NCBI GenBank assembly: GCA_937973585.1
Contig: CALJKN010000194.1
Location: 1 to 10,414 of the forward strand
DNA length: 10,414 bases
Direction: 5' to 3'
Source of the DNA: an uncultured Helicobacteraceae bacterium
GTDB lineage: Bacteria; Campylobacterota; Campylobacteria; Campylobacterales; UBA6016
The notes beneath the pieces were generated by a model. It did not search any database. It was not told where the DNA came from and worked only from the letters and a program-made list of their open reading frames with translations. This document shows, piece by piece, positions 1 to 6,535 of this stretch. Position 1 is the stretch's first letter. Each line of letters opens with the position of its first letter. The position numbers and the translations under genes were made by a program.

Positions 1-903
1 TACCGTATGGATTCCGAGCGCAATAGCAATATGCATAGTCCCTGTGTCGTTGGTTACTAGTACGTCCATCTCGTTTATTAAATTCGGTAGATTCTCGATT
101 GGAAATTTACCGCAAAAGTTTTGTATCCTTTGTGGATTTACATCTTTTATGGCCTCTCCTAGTTTGCCCTCTTTTTTGCTTCCCGTAACCGCTATTATGA
201 CGTTCGGATATTCAGTCAAAAGCCTACTTGCAAGCTCTTTGAAGCTCTCTATCGGCCACATTTTGTATATATTTGCGGCTCCCGGCTGAAATCCTATCAC
301 AACGGCATCAGGCGGCAAAATATTCCGCCCTTTATCCTCATAATACCGCTTCGGTAACGTCATTCTGATTGTTGTTTTATCTCCCCCGAGTCCTTTTACG
401 AGATCCAATCTATCCTCTATCGTATGCTGTTCTTTTTTCTCAAATTCATAGCTTAGATAGTGTTTGTAGCCGCTTTTTGTCGGGGTTTTAAGGATTATTT
501 TTGCTCCGCTCATGATTGCCATCGGGATATCTTGCGGGCCGTTTGAGTGCAGTAGTAGCGCCACGTCTGCTTTTAGATGCCTAAGCTGCATAACGGTAGC
601 AAAAAACTTTTTGTACCCTCCGTAGTAGATTACAAAATTGTCTATATAATCGGCTCCCTCTAAAAGCGGATAAACGTTTTTGTGGATAAAAAGGGTGACT
701 CTGGCATTGGGAAAAGAGCTTTTTATACTTCTGATAGCCGGAGTTGAGAGGAGAGTATCGCCTAGTGCCGTATTTGAAAAAACGAGTATTGAGTTTAGAG
801 GGGTGCTTTTTATATCGTCATATCCTATTTTTATGGGGCGATGATTCAACAAAATATATATCCTCAAAAACAAATCCATTATCCGCTTATAAATGTATTT
901 CAA
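1..903 (-). CDS. Family 9 glycosyltransferase (LPS heptosyltransferase type), 3' end outside the window
   Basis: The minus strand reads open for about 301 codons and leaves the window at base 1. The predicted protein has a GT-B fold signature of family GT9. An N-terminal segment at residues 42-61 carries ALGDTLLSTPAIRSIK, the usual acceptor-side GD.L...PA.R.L motif. The donor-binding half has GFQPGAANIYKMWPIESF at about 204-221 and VTNDTGTMHIAIALG near 283-297, both diagnostic of ADP-heptose:LPS heptosyltransferases. Family members are about 340-350 residues long, so some 40-50 C-terminal residues are missing. The start is uncertain: TTG at 903 has a GAGG ribosome site 5 bases upstream, whereas ATG at 879 has only a weak one. 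Two other genes here also use TTG. The first 20 or so residues are basic and hydrophobic, which would suit peripheral association with the inner membrane. It probably transfers a sugar to lipooligosaccharide core or another surface glycan; donor and acceptor cannot be told. Confidence 0.88.
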   Translation of the reverse strand, partial: MKYIYKRIMDLFLRIYILLNHRPIKIGYDDIKSTPLNSILVFSNTALGDTLLSTPAIRSIKSSFPNARVTLFIHKNVYPLLEGADYIDNFVIYYGGYKKFFATVMQLRHLKADVALLLHSNGPQDIPMAIMSGAKIILKTPTKSGYKHYLSYEFEKKEQHTIEDRLDLVKGLGGDKTTIRMTLPKRYYEDKGRNILPPDAVVIGFQPGAANIYKMWPIESFKELASRLLTEYPNVIIAVTGSKKEGKLGEAIKDVNPQRIQNFCGKFPIENLPNLINEMDVLVTNDTGTMHIAIALGIHTV

Positions 904-970
904 TGTCGCCTCGTATATTTTTTGTGAACTATAAATTTAAATCTAGTTACTCTAAGAAATAGGGGTTCCA

Positions 971-976
971 ACTATA
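971..976 (-). promoter_or_regulatory. Possible -10 element for the leftward glycosyltransferase gene
   Basis: Read on the minus strand, the divergent spacer holds TATAGT preceded by TG two bases upstream in part and by a T-rich stretch further up, resembling the extended -10 promoters of Campylobacterota. It would give a leader of about 60 bases before the TTG start at 903. No convincing -35 box is visible, as is common in this phylum. This is pattern matching only. Confidence 0.3.
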
Positions 977-1009
977 CAATCTTGTCGCAAAAAATTAGCT
1001 TTTTTAGGG

Positions 1010-1015
1010 TAACAT
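1010..1015 (+). promoter_or_regulatory. Possible -10 element for the DUF507-carA operon
   Basis: TTTTTTAGGGTAACAT ends at 1015 and fits the Campylobacterota sigma-70 pattern of a T-run, then AGG, then a TA..AT hexamer. The ATG of the DUF507 gene lies 27 bases downstream. A G-run at 1028-1032 is the only ribosome-site candidate and sits rather far (10 bases) from the start codon. Confidence 0.35.
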
Positions 1016-1042
1016 TACGAAAAAATCGGGGGTAAACATAGA

Positions 1043-1594
1043 ATGAGAATAAGATCTACGCACGCTCCCTACATCGCAAATAAAATCACTTTGGATTTGT
1101 TAAATTGCGGGTTTGTTGAAATGAAAAAAGGGATAGAGCCTATTAAGGCGGCTTGTCTAAAGGTTATCGATGAGGATATCGAATTAGAGTATTCCGTGGA
1201 CGAAAAAGTTAGAAAGCTTTTGGAGCAAAACGAAGAGGAGATAGAGTTTTTAAGCCCTGATAGAAAACAGCTATTCTGGATGGTAAAACGGAAAGTGGCC
1301 GCTGAGACGGGGTTTTTTCTGGAACAGGAGGAGAGATTTAGCTCTATAGCCCACAAAATACTAGATGAGATATGGAATGAGGATTTAGCCGACTACACCG
1401 TAACCGAAACGAGAATAAAAACGGTTATAGTAAAAGCTATACTTGATTTTGTAAAGAGTCAAGACTCTATCGAGGATTCGGTAAAAGAGAAGGTCAGAAA
1501 TTATAAACGTACAATCGTAGAGGGTAGCGAGGAGTACGATATAGTAGTTCAAAAACTATACGAAGATGAATTAACAAAAAGAGGGATGCTATGA
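1043..1594 (+). CDS. DUF507 family protein, two tandem domains
   Basis: The product has 183 residues, is soluble, rich in acidic and basic residues, and predicted largely alpha-helical, with no signal peptide or membrane segment. It matches the DUF507 family, whose biochemical role is unknown. The protein looks like an internal duplication. Residues about 10-70 (starting IANKITLDLL, later IKAACLKVI and SVDEKVRKL) resemble residues about 102-162 (starting IAHKILDEIW, later IKTVIVKAI and SVKEKVRNY). Members in some other phyla have a single unit of about 90 residues, so this is the double form. The stop overlaps the carA start by 4 bases (ATGA), implying one transcript and translational coupling. 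The persistent DUF507-carA pairing in Campylobacterota suggests a link to nucleotide or arginine precursor supply, but nothing in the sequence shows a reaction. Confidence 0.85.
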   Translation: MRIRSTHAPYIANKITLDLLNCGFVEMKKGIEPIKAACLKVIDEDIELEYSVDEKVRKLLEQNEEEIEFLSPDRKQLFWMVKRKVAAETGFFLEQEERFSSIAHKILDEIWNEDLADYTVTETRIKTVIVKAILDFVKSQDSIEDSVKEKVRNYKRTIVEGSEEYDIVVQKLYEDELTKRGML

Positions 1595-2709
1595 AGGTAG
1601 CGCTATATCTGGAAAACGGAGTATATCTTGAGGGGGAGTCTTTCGGGGCAGAGGGGACAAGTGTCGGGGAAATAGTATTCAACACCTCTCTGACCGGCTA
1701 TCAGGAGATTATCTCCGACCCTAGCTACGCTGGGCAGTTTATCACTTTTACAATGCCGGAAATCGGAAATGTAGGGGTAAACAGTGATGACCAAGAGAGC
1801 CGTGGGGTATATGCAAAAGCGGTGATAGTCAGAAATTATCAGGCTGACTACTCAAATTTTAGAGGAGCCGAGACTCTAGGTGAGTATCTAAAAAAACACG
1901 GTATCATCGGAATATGCGGGATTGACACGAGGTTTTTGACAAAGGCGATGAGGGAGGAGGGGGCTATGCCCGCTATCGCCTCTACGGAGTGCTTTGACAA
2001 AGATGAGTTGGCCAAAAAGTTAGCATCTAGCCCAAAAATAGGTGATATCAACTATATCAAAGAAGTCAGTACTACGGAGGCTTATACACACAGTCAAGCT
2101 GCGTGGAACGAGATGAGTTTTTGCTACAAAGAGTCTTGCGGGGATCTAAAAAAAATAGTTGCTTACGATTTTGGCGCAAAACTAAATATCCTAAACGAGC
2201 TTGTCGAAGCGGGAGCCGCCGTTGAGGTTGTCCCGCATCATACAAAAGCGGACGGGATAATAGAGAGATTCAAAAGCGGTGAGGTTAAAGGGGTGTTTTT
2301 GTCAAACGGCCCGGGTGATCCGCTTGTGCTAAAAGAAGAAGTGGCTGAGATCAAAAAGCTAATAGCGGCAGATATTCCGATATTCGGTATATGTCTAGGT
2401 CATCAGCTTTTGTCTATCGCATTTGGATATGAGACATACAAGCTAAAATTCGGCCATCACGGCGGAAACCATCCTGTTAAAAATCTAAAAACCGGCGGCG
2501 TGGAGATAACGGCTCAAAACCATAACTACAACGTACCAAACGAGATACTTGAGGTTGCCGAGCCGACACATATCAATCTATTTGACGACACTATTGAGGG
2601 GTTAAGATACAAAAACAAAAATGTATTTAGTGTTCAGTTTCACCCCGAAAGCTCCCCGGGGCCGCATGAGAGTAAATATCTATTTAAGGAGTTTTTAGAG
2701 GTTCTCTAA
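1591..2709 (+). CDS. carA: Carbamoyl-phosphate synthetase small (glutaminase) subunit
   Basis: CarA hydrolyses glutamine and channels ammonia to CarB, which makes carbamoyl phosphate for pyrimidine and arginine synthesis in the cytoplasm. The 372-residue length is typical. The N-terminal CarA domain (about 1-150) holds FNTSLTGYQEIISDPSYAGQ. The class I glutamine amidotransferase domain (about 188-372) shows SNGPGDP at 238-244, the nucleophile Cys268 in GICLGHQ, KFGHHGGNHPV at 286-296, and the catalytic His351 and Glu353 in QFHPESSPGP. All triad residues are present, so the enzyme should be active. A GAGGG ribosome site (1581-1585) lies 5 bases before the ATG. The start codon overlaps the DUF507 stop. 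carB does not follow, which is usual in Campylobacterota, where the two subunit genes are often unlinked. Confidence 0.98.
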   Translation: MKVALYLENGVYLEGESFGAEGTSVGEIVFNTSLTGYQEIISDPSYAGQFITFTMPEIGNVGVNSDDQESRGVYAKAVIVRNYQADYSNFRGAETLGEYLKKHGIIGICGIDTRFLTKAMREEGAMPAIASTECFDKDELAKKLASSPKIGDINYIKEVSTTEAYTHSQAAWNEMSFCYKESCGDLKKIVAYDFGAKLNILNELVEAGAAVEVVPHHTKADGIIERFKSGEVKGVFLSNGPGDPLVLKEEVAEIKKLIAADIPIFGICLGHQLLSIAFGYETYKLKFGHHGGNHPVKNLKTGGVEITAQNHNYNVPNEILEVAEPTHINLFDDTIEGLRYKNKNVFSVQFHPESSPGPHESKYLFKEFLEVL

Positions 2710-2715
2710 AATATG

Positions 2716-2782
2716 CTCAAAACTTGAAGCAAAGCTCCAAGTTTAGGTCTTCGGCAGACGGCTCGCGCGACTAGTCGCTTTT
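2716..2782 (-). repeat. Intergenic structured repeat, copy R3 (inverted, between carA and yaaA)
   Basis: Read on the minus strand, this 67-base element has the same plan as the copies at 3630 and 7061. It starts AAAAGC, has the palindrome GCGACTAGTCGC (2767-2778), then the shared GAAGACCTAA block, then a hairpin with a 7-bp outer stem (2720-2726 with 2738-2744), and ends in TTTTGAG. In the minus-strand reading the only imperfection of the second hairpin is a G-T wobble. On the plus strand it is an A-C mismatch, so the minus strand is probably the functional orientation. On the plus strand the palindrome is followed by TTTT, so this copy might act as a weak terminator behind carA. It fills most of the carA-yaaA spacer. 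Confidence 0.8.
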
Positions 2783-2805
2783 AAATATCTAATATCGAGG
2801 CTCAT

Positions 2806-3564
2806 ATGCTCTACACCTTACTATCCCCCGCCGAGGCTAAAGAGGCAGGGGGAAATCTGGCTCCTATATCTCCAAAATCTTTTATTTTTCCGTCTTTATA
2901 TGAAAAACGGCTAGAACTGTTGCAAAAATTTGAAAATTACAAAAAAACCTTGAGCGAAAAAGAGCTTTTGGAATTTTTTGAGTTAAAAACTCTTGAGGAT
3001 AATAGTGAATATAGGGATAGCGTATTCGGGTTAGGAACCGACAAAGCGATACTCAGGTATTCCGGAGTCGCATACAAGGCGTTGGATTTTTATAGCCTTA
3101 GTACGGAGGCCAAAAAATATGTTTTTGATAATGTGATTATATTCTCAAATCTGTTTGGCCCGATACTTTCATCGGATGAGATCCCAAACTACAAGCTAAA
3201 GCAAGGGGCAAAGATTGGTGGCCTAGATGCAGCCAAGCACTATAAAAAAGAGTTTTCGCAGGCTTTGGATGAGATGTTTGACGGGTGCGAAATCGTTGAT
3301 TTGTTGGCCGGATATTATGAGAAGTTTTATACCCCTAAAGTGCGAACCCTAAAGCCAAAGTTTTTAAAAATGGGTAAAGTCGTAAGCCATAATGCCAAAG
3401 AGTATAGGGGTCTTTTTTTGAGAATGTTGGCAGAGAGTGGAGCGGGCACTATAGATGATGCTTTGTCATCTGAGTTTGACGGGCTAAAACTCGTTGAAAT
3501 TATCGAAAAAGGGGTGATTGTGGAGCCTATTTTTGAGACTTATAAACCTTTTAAAACCGTTTGA
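2806..3564 (+). CDS. yaaA: Peroxide stress protein, YaaA/UPF0246 family
   Basis: The 252-residue protein matches the YaaA (UPF0246, DUF328) family. In E. coli YaaA limits free intracellular iron and protects DNA and proteins during hydrogen peroxide stress. Family landmarks include the N-terminal LLSPAEAK (5-12), RYSGVAYKALDF (84-95), the SNLFGPILSSDEIPNYKL block (114-131) and the SHNAKEYRGLFLR helix (194-206), which matches the K..RG signature of the family's DNA-binding-like region. Length is close to the usual 250-260. There is no signal peptide or membrane segment. GAGG at 2797-2800 lies 5 bases before the ATG, which fixes the start. The gene is separated from carA by repeat R3 and from hoxE by 158 bases containing repeat R1, so it may be a separate transcription unit. 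The family assignment is strong; the in vivo role here is inferred. Confidence 0.9.
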   Translation: MLYTLLSPAEAKEAGGNLAPISPKSFIFPSLYEKRLELLQKFENYKKTLSEKELLEFFELKTLEDNSEYRDSVFGLGTDKAILRYSGVAYKALDFYSLSTEAKKYVFDNVIIFSNLFGPILSSDEIPNYKLKQGAKIGGLDAAKHYKKEFSQALDEMFDGCEIVDLLAGYYEKFYTPKVRTLKPKFLKMGKVVSHNAKEYRGLFLRMLAESGAGTIDDALSSEFDGLKLVEIIEKGVIVEPIFETYKPFKTV

Positions 3565-3575
3565 CGCTAAAACGT

Positions 3576-3600
3576 TACCAAGTTTATCTATATTTTGGTA
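3576..3600. promoter_or_regulatory. Short inverted repeat upstream of hoxE
   Basis: TACCAA (3576-3581) and TTGGTA (3595-3600) are exact inverted copies separated by 13 A+T-rich bases. It sits just downstream of the yaaA stop and just upstream of a possible hoxE -10 element. Two half sites with centres about two helical turns apart would suit a dimeric regulator. Alternatively it is a weak stem-loop at the end of yaaA; no T-run follows, which argues against an intrinsic terminator. A 6-base match can arise by chance. Confidence 0.25.
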
Positions 3601-3601
3601 G

Positions 3602-3607
3602 TATAAA
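3602..3607 (+). promoter_or_regulatory. Possible -10 element of the hox operon
   Basis: TATAAA at 3602-3607 follows a T-rich stretch (TATTTTGGTAG) in the only sizeable gap upstream of the hydrogenase genes. If used, transcription would start near 3614 and place all of repeat R1 in the 5' untranslated leader of hoxE. No clear -35 box is present. A second A+T-rich candidate, TATAAA at 3703-3708, is too close to the hoxE start to leave a normal leader. Confidence 0.3.
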
Positions 3608-3629
3608 TTAACCAAATGCAAGGTATCCC

Positions 3630-3695
3630 AAAAGCAACTAGTTGCGTGAGCGCTCGCTTTGAAGACCTAATTTACGGCTTTGCCGTAAATTTGAG
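3630..3695 (+). repeat. Intergenic structured repeat, copy R1 (upstream of hoxE)
   Basis: This 66-base element starts AAAAGC, has the perfect palindrome GCAACTAGTTGC (3634-3645), the conserved GAAGACCTAA (3661-3670), and a perfect 10-bp hairpin (3669-3678 with 3682-3691) around a TTT loop, ending in TTTGAG. It ends 27 bases before the hoxE start. Compared with copies R2 and R3, the stem bases of both hairpins differ while pairing is retained, and the CTAG centre, the GC-TTT-GC loop region and the GAAGACCTAA block are constant. That pattern indicates selection on structure or recent spread of a structured element. The second hairpin lacks a trailing T-run, so it is not a standard intrinsic terminator. 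Confidence 0.8.
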
Positions 3696-3722
3696 AATAA
3701 ATTATAAAAAAAGGGCTAGATT

Positions 3723-4211
3723 ATGATGTTTGTGAAGCCTACAGTTCCGAATGACCCACGGTATAAGGCTCTTGACCGTGCAATGAAAAAAATGGGGTAT
3801 GAAAAATCATCCCTCATAGAATCTTTGCATGCCGCACAAGAGGCTTTTGGCTTTTTGGATGATGAGCCTATGAAGTTTGTCGCCGCCTCTCTTCGCCTTC
3901 CGCTCTCAAAAGTTTACGGTGTCGCCACTTTTTACCACTACTTTACGCTAAAGCCTGCCGGCGAGCACTCATGCGTAGTTTGTACCGGAACGGCCTGCTA
4001 TATCAAAGGAGCCAACAAAATCGTTGACGGTGTATGCAAAAAATACAAAATTAAAGCCGGAGAGACCACGAAAGACGGCAAACTCTCCTTGCTGACAGCT
4101 AGATGTATCGGCTGTTGCGGTATTGCCCCTGCCGCCGTATTTGACGGAGAGGTGCTGGGTAATCTGGACGAGGATAAAACATTGACTAAAATAGAAGGTA
4201 TGTTGCGATGA
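3723..4211 (+). CDS. hoxE: Bidirectional [NiFe] hydrogenase diaphorase subunit HoxE
   Basis: HoxE is the small NuoE-like subunit of the NAD(P)-linked hydrogenase diaphorase and carries one [2Fe-2S] cluster. The 162-residue product has the helical NuoE N-terminal part (about 10-75, with VYGVATFYHYF at 64-74) and a thioredoxin-like domain with the four cluster ligands Cys87 and Cys92 (CTGTAC) and Cys128 and Cys132 (CIGCC). Cys131 is an extra cysteine where relatives commonly have a small residue. It is cytoplasmic, with no signal peptide. AAGGG at 3711-3715 is 7 bases from the ATG at 3723; a second ATG follows directly at 3726 and could also be used. The gene overlaps hoxF by 4 bases, so the two are translationally coupled. 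A standalone HoxE beside a HoxF that has its own thioredoxin-like domain is the five-subunit (cyanobacterial-type) arrangement. Confidence 0.95.
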   Translation: MMFVKPTVPNDPRYKALDRAMKKMGYEKSSLIESLHAAQEAFGFLDDEPMKFVAASLRLPLSKVYGVATFYHYFTLKPAGEHSCVVCTGTACYIKGANKIVDGVCKKYKIKAGETTKDGKLSLLTARCIGCCGIAPAAVFDGEVLGNLDEDKTLTKIEGMLR

Positions 4212-5815
4212 TTACCCATATTGAAGAGCTAGAAGAGATTGCCGCACGGATAAAGGCGGCGGATGACGGTTTTGATGAGATAATATCCGTTTGTACCGGA
4301 ACGGCGTGTATAGCGGTCGGAAGCGATAAGCTATTGGAGGCGGTCAAAGGAGAGCTTGTCAAATGCGGACTTGATAAGTGCAAGGCTAAAGGTGTCGGAT
4401 GCAAGGGGCTTTGCTCAAAAGGGCCTCTTGTGAATCTGGATAAAAAAGGGGAGCTTTACGAGGCGTTAACCGTCGATGAAGCTGAGCCTTTTGTAAAGGC
4501 CGTGTCTGAGAAAAAAAGCTACGAACCTCGCCTAGCCGATGCAAATTCAAGTTTTTTTGCCAAACAAAAAAAGATAGTTTTGGAAAACTCAGGCGTGATA
4601 GATCCTGAAAACATAGAGGAGTATATTGCTAGAGACGGATATGTAGCCTTGCTAAAAGCTATAACCGAGATGAGCCAATCGTCCGTTGTAGATGAGGTCA
4701 GAAACAGCGGACTTAGAGGCAGAGGGGGCGGCGGATATCCTACCGGTCTCAAATGGCAGACGGTTGCAAAATCGTCCGGAGCTCAAAAATATGTTATTTG
4801 TAATGGCGACGAGGGGGATCCGGGCGCATTTATGGATAGAAGCGTCATGGAGGCCGACCCGCATAGAGTGATTGAGGGGATGGCGATAGCGGGATATGCC
4901 ATAGGTGCAGATACCGGATACTTGTATGTTAGAGCCGAATACCCGCTTGCCGTCAAAATGCTCAAAAAAGCGATAAAAGACGCTGAGAGATGTGGACTCC
5001 TCGGCAAAAATATAGCAGGGACAAATTTTAGTTTCCACGTCGAGGTAAGACTCGGTGCCGGGGCTTTTGTTTGTGGCGAAGAGACCGCTCTTATAGCCTC
5101 CATAGAGGGCAAACGCGGTATGCCTCGCCCTAGACCGCCGTTTCCGGCGATGAAGGGTCTATTTGGCAAGCCAACCCTGATAAACAATGTTGAGAGTTTT
5201 GCAAATATCGCCCCGATTATTAGGCATGGAGCCTCATATCTAAACTCTATCGGAACAGAAAAAAGCAAAGGGACAAAGGTATTTGCCCTAACCGGAAATA
5301 TCGTAAATGCGGGAATCGTAGAGGTACCGATGGGGATGAGCCTCCGTGAAATCGTATTTGATATAGGCGGCGGAATTGCCAGCGGTAAAGCGTTTAAAGC
5401 GGTTCAAACCGGCGGTCCTTCAGGCGGCTGCATCCCGCCTGAACACCTAGACCTGCCTGTTGATTATGACTCATTGCTATCCATAGGCTCCATGATGGGT
5501 TCAGGCGGTATGATAGTGATGGATGAGAGTTCAAACATGGTTGATGTCGCACGGTTTTTTATGGAGTTTTGTATGTCCGAGTCTTGCGGCAAATGTGTAC
5601 CGTGTCGTGTGGGAACGGTTCAGATGTACAATCTACTAGGCAAAATAGTAGACGGCAAGGCTGACGGGTGTGATATGGAGAGACTGGAAAAACTATGCCA
5701 TACGGTCAAAAACACAAGTCTTTGCGGTCTTGGTCAATCGGCACCAAATCCGATACTAAGTACCCTAAAATTTTTCCGCTCCGAGTATATGGCATTTGAA
5801 GCGTGTGAGAGGTAG
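4208..5815 (+). CDS. hoxF: Bidirectional [NiFe] hydrogenase diaphorase subunit HoxF
   Basis: HoxF binds FMN and NAD(P)H and passes electrons to the Fe-S chain, like NuoF of complex I. The 535-residue length matches cyanobacterial-type HoxF. The N-terminal thioredoxin-like domain (about 22-95) has [2Fe-2S] ligands Cys29, Cys34, Cys65 and Cys69. The NuoF core holds the glycine-rich GRGGGGYPTGLKW (171-183) and CNGDEGDPGAFMDR (198-211), which form the FMN and nucleotide site, and GAGAFVCGEETALIASIEG (283-301). The C-terminal [4Fe-4S] ligands are Cys460, Cys463, Cys466 (SCGKCVPCR) and Cys506 (SLCGLGQ). The protein stops soon after, so it lacks the ferredoxin extension of HydB/HndC-type proteins of [FeFe] hydrogenases. 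GAAGG (4194-4198) precedes the ATG, and the start overlaps hoxE. NAD versus NADP preference cannot be told from sequence reading. Confidence 0.97.
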   Translation: MITHIEELEEIAARIKAADDGFDEIISVCTGTACIAVGSDKLLEAVKGELVKCGLDKCKAKGVGCKGLCSKGPLVNLDKKGELYEALTVDEAEPFVKAVSEKKSYEPRLADANSSFFAKQKKIVLENSGVIDPENIEEYIARDGYVALLKAITEMSQSSVVDEVRNSGLRGRGGGGYPTGLKWQTVAKSSGAQKYVICNGDEGDPGAFMDRSVMEADPHRVIEGMAIAGYAIGADTGYLYVRAEYPLAVKMLKKAIKDAERCGLLGKNIAGTNFSFHVEVRLGAGAFVCGEETALIASIEGKRGMPRPRPPFPAMKGLFGKPTLINNVESFANIAPIIRHGASYLNSIGTEKSKGTKVFALTGNIVNAGIVEVPMGMSLREIVFDIGGGIASGKAFKAVQTGGPSGGCIPPEHLDLPVDYDSLLSIGSMMGSGGMIVMDESSNMVDVARFFMEFCMSESCGKCVPCRVGTVQMYNLLGKIVDGKADGCDMERLEKLCHTVKNTSLCGLGQSAPNPILSTLKFFRSEYMAFEACER

Positions 5816-5818
5816 GCG

Positions 5819-6535
5819 ATGAACGAGATAAAAACACTAAAAATAAACGGCGTAGATGTTAGCGGGCGCTCGGGCGAGACCGTGCTAGAGGTTGCCAGAG
5901 AGAATAATATATTTATACCTACCCTATGCTATCTGGAGGGGCTAAGCTCTTATGGGGCTTGCAGGCTTTGTCTTGTGGAGGTAAAAGGCTCAAATAAGCT
6001 ACTTCCGGCTTGTACATCTTTTATCGAAGAGGGGATGGAGATTGAGACGGAGACGGATAAGCTAAAAGATTACAGAAAAACAATCCTTAGTATGATGTTT
6101 GCGGAGCGAAATCACACTTGTTCGGTGTGTGTCACAAACGGCGATTGTGAGCTTCAGGGTATGGCTGTTACCCTTGGGATGGAGCACTCCGAGGTGGATT
6201 ATCTGTATCCAAAAGTAGAAGTTGACGCTTCTCATGACGAATTTATACTAGACCATAACAGATGCATCCTGTGTGCTAGATGTGTTAGAGTGTGCGACGA
6301 GGTCGAAGGGGCTCACGTTTGGGATCTTAAAAACAGAGGGATAAACGCAAGGGTGATTACCGGATTTAATCAGGAGTGGGGCGATGTAGATACTTGCACC
6401 TCTTGCGGCAAATGCGTCGCCGTATGCCCAACCGGAACACTCACCCACAAAGGTAGAAGTGCCGGAGAGGAACATAAAAACAGAGCTTTGTTATTAAATC
6501 TTTTGAGGGTCAAGGAGGCTACACATGAAGCTTAA
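5819..6535 (+). CDS. hoxU: Bidirectional [NiFe] hydrogenase diaphorase subunit HoxU
   Basis: HoxU corresponds to the N-terminal part of NuoG and conducts electrons between HoxF/HoxE and HoxY. The 238-residue product shows, in order, a plant-ferredoxin-type [2Fe-2S] site (Cys37, Cys48, Cys51, Cys65), a His-Cys3 [4Fe-4S] site (His99, Cys101, Cys104, Cys110 in NHTCSVCVTNGDCELQ), and a double [4Fe-4S] ferredoxin domain (Cys149, 152, 155, 159 and Cys193, 196, 199, 203, the second as TCTSCGKCVAVCPTG). All expected ligands are present. It is a cytoplasmic protein. GAGG at 5809-5812 lies 6 bases before the ATG and within the end of hoxF; the gap to hoxF is only 3 bases. The 3' end overlaps hoxY by 11 bases. 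The length separates it from full NuoG or HydA proteins, which carry a much longer C-terminal catalytic domain. Confidence 0.97.
   Translation: MNEIKTLKINGVDVSGRSGETVLEVARENNIFIPTLCYLEGLSSYGACRLCLVEVKGSNKLLPACTSFIEEGMEIETETDKLKDYRKTILSMMFAERNHTCSVCVTNGDCELQGMAVTLGMEHSEVDYLYPKVEVDASHDEFILDHNRCILCARCVRVCDEVEGAHVWDLKNRGINARVITGFNQEWGDVDTCTSCGKCVAVCPTGTLTHKGRSAGEEHKNRALLLNLLRVKEATHEA

Noticed and set aside
44..289. Plus-strand open frame of 81 codons
   Set aside because: It is the antisense shadow of the glycosyltransferase gene; the minus-strand frame gives clear GT9 motifs, while this frame gives no recognisable domain.
744..962. Plus-strand open frame of 72 codons
   Set aside because: It overlaps the N-terminal coding part of the glycosyltransferase on the other strand and its divergent spacer, and has no family resemblance or convincing ribosome site.
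2710..2805. A small gene or ncRNA between carA and yaaA
   Set aside because: The spacer is mostly explained by repeat copy R3 and the yaaA ribosome site; no open frame with a ribosome site fits.
4783..5268. Minus-strand open frame of 161 codons inside hoxF
   Set aside because: It lies wholly antisense to the conserved NuoF core of hoxF, which explains the base composition; the translation shows no domain.
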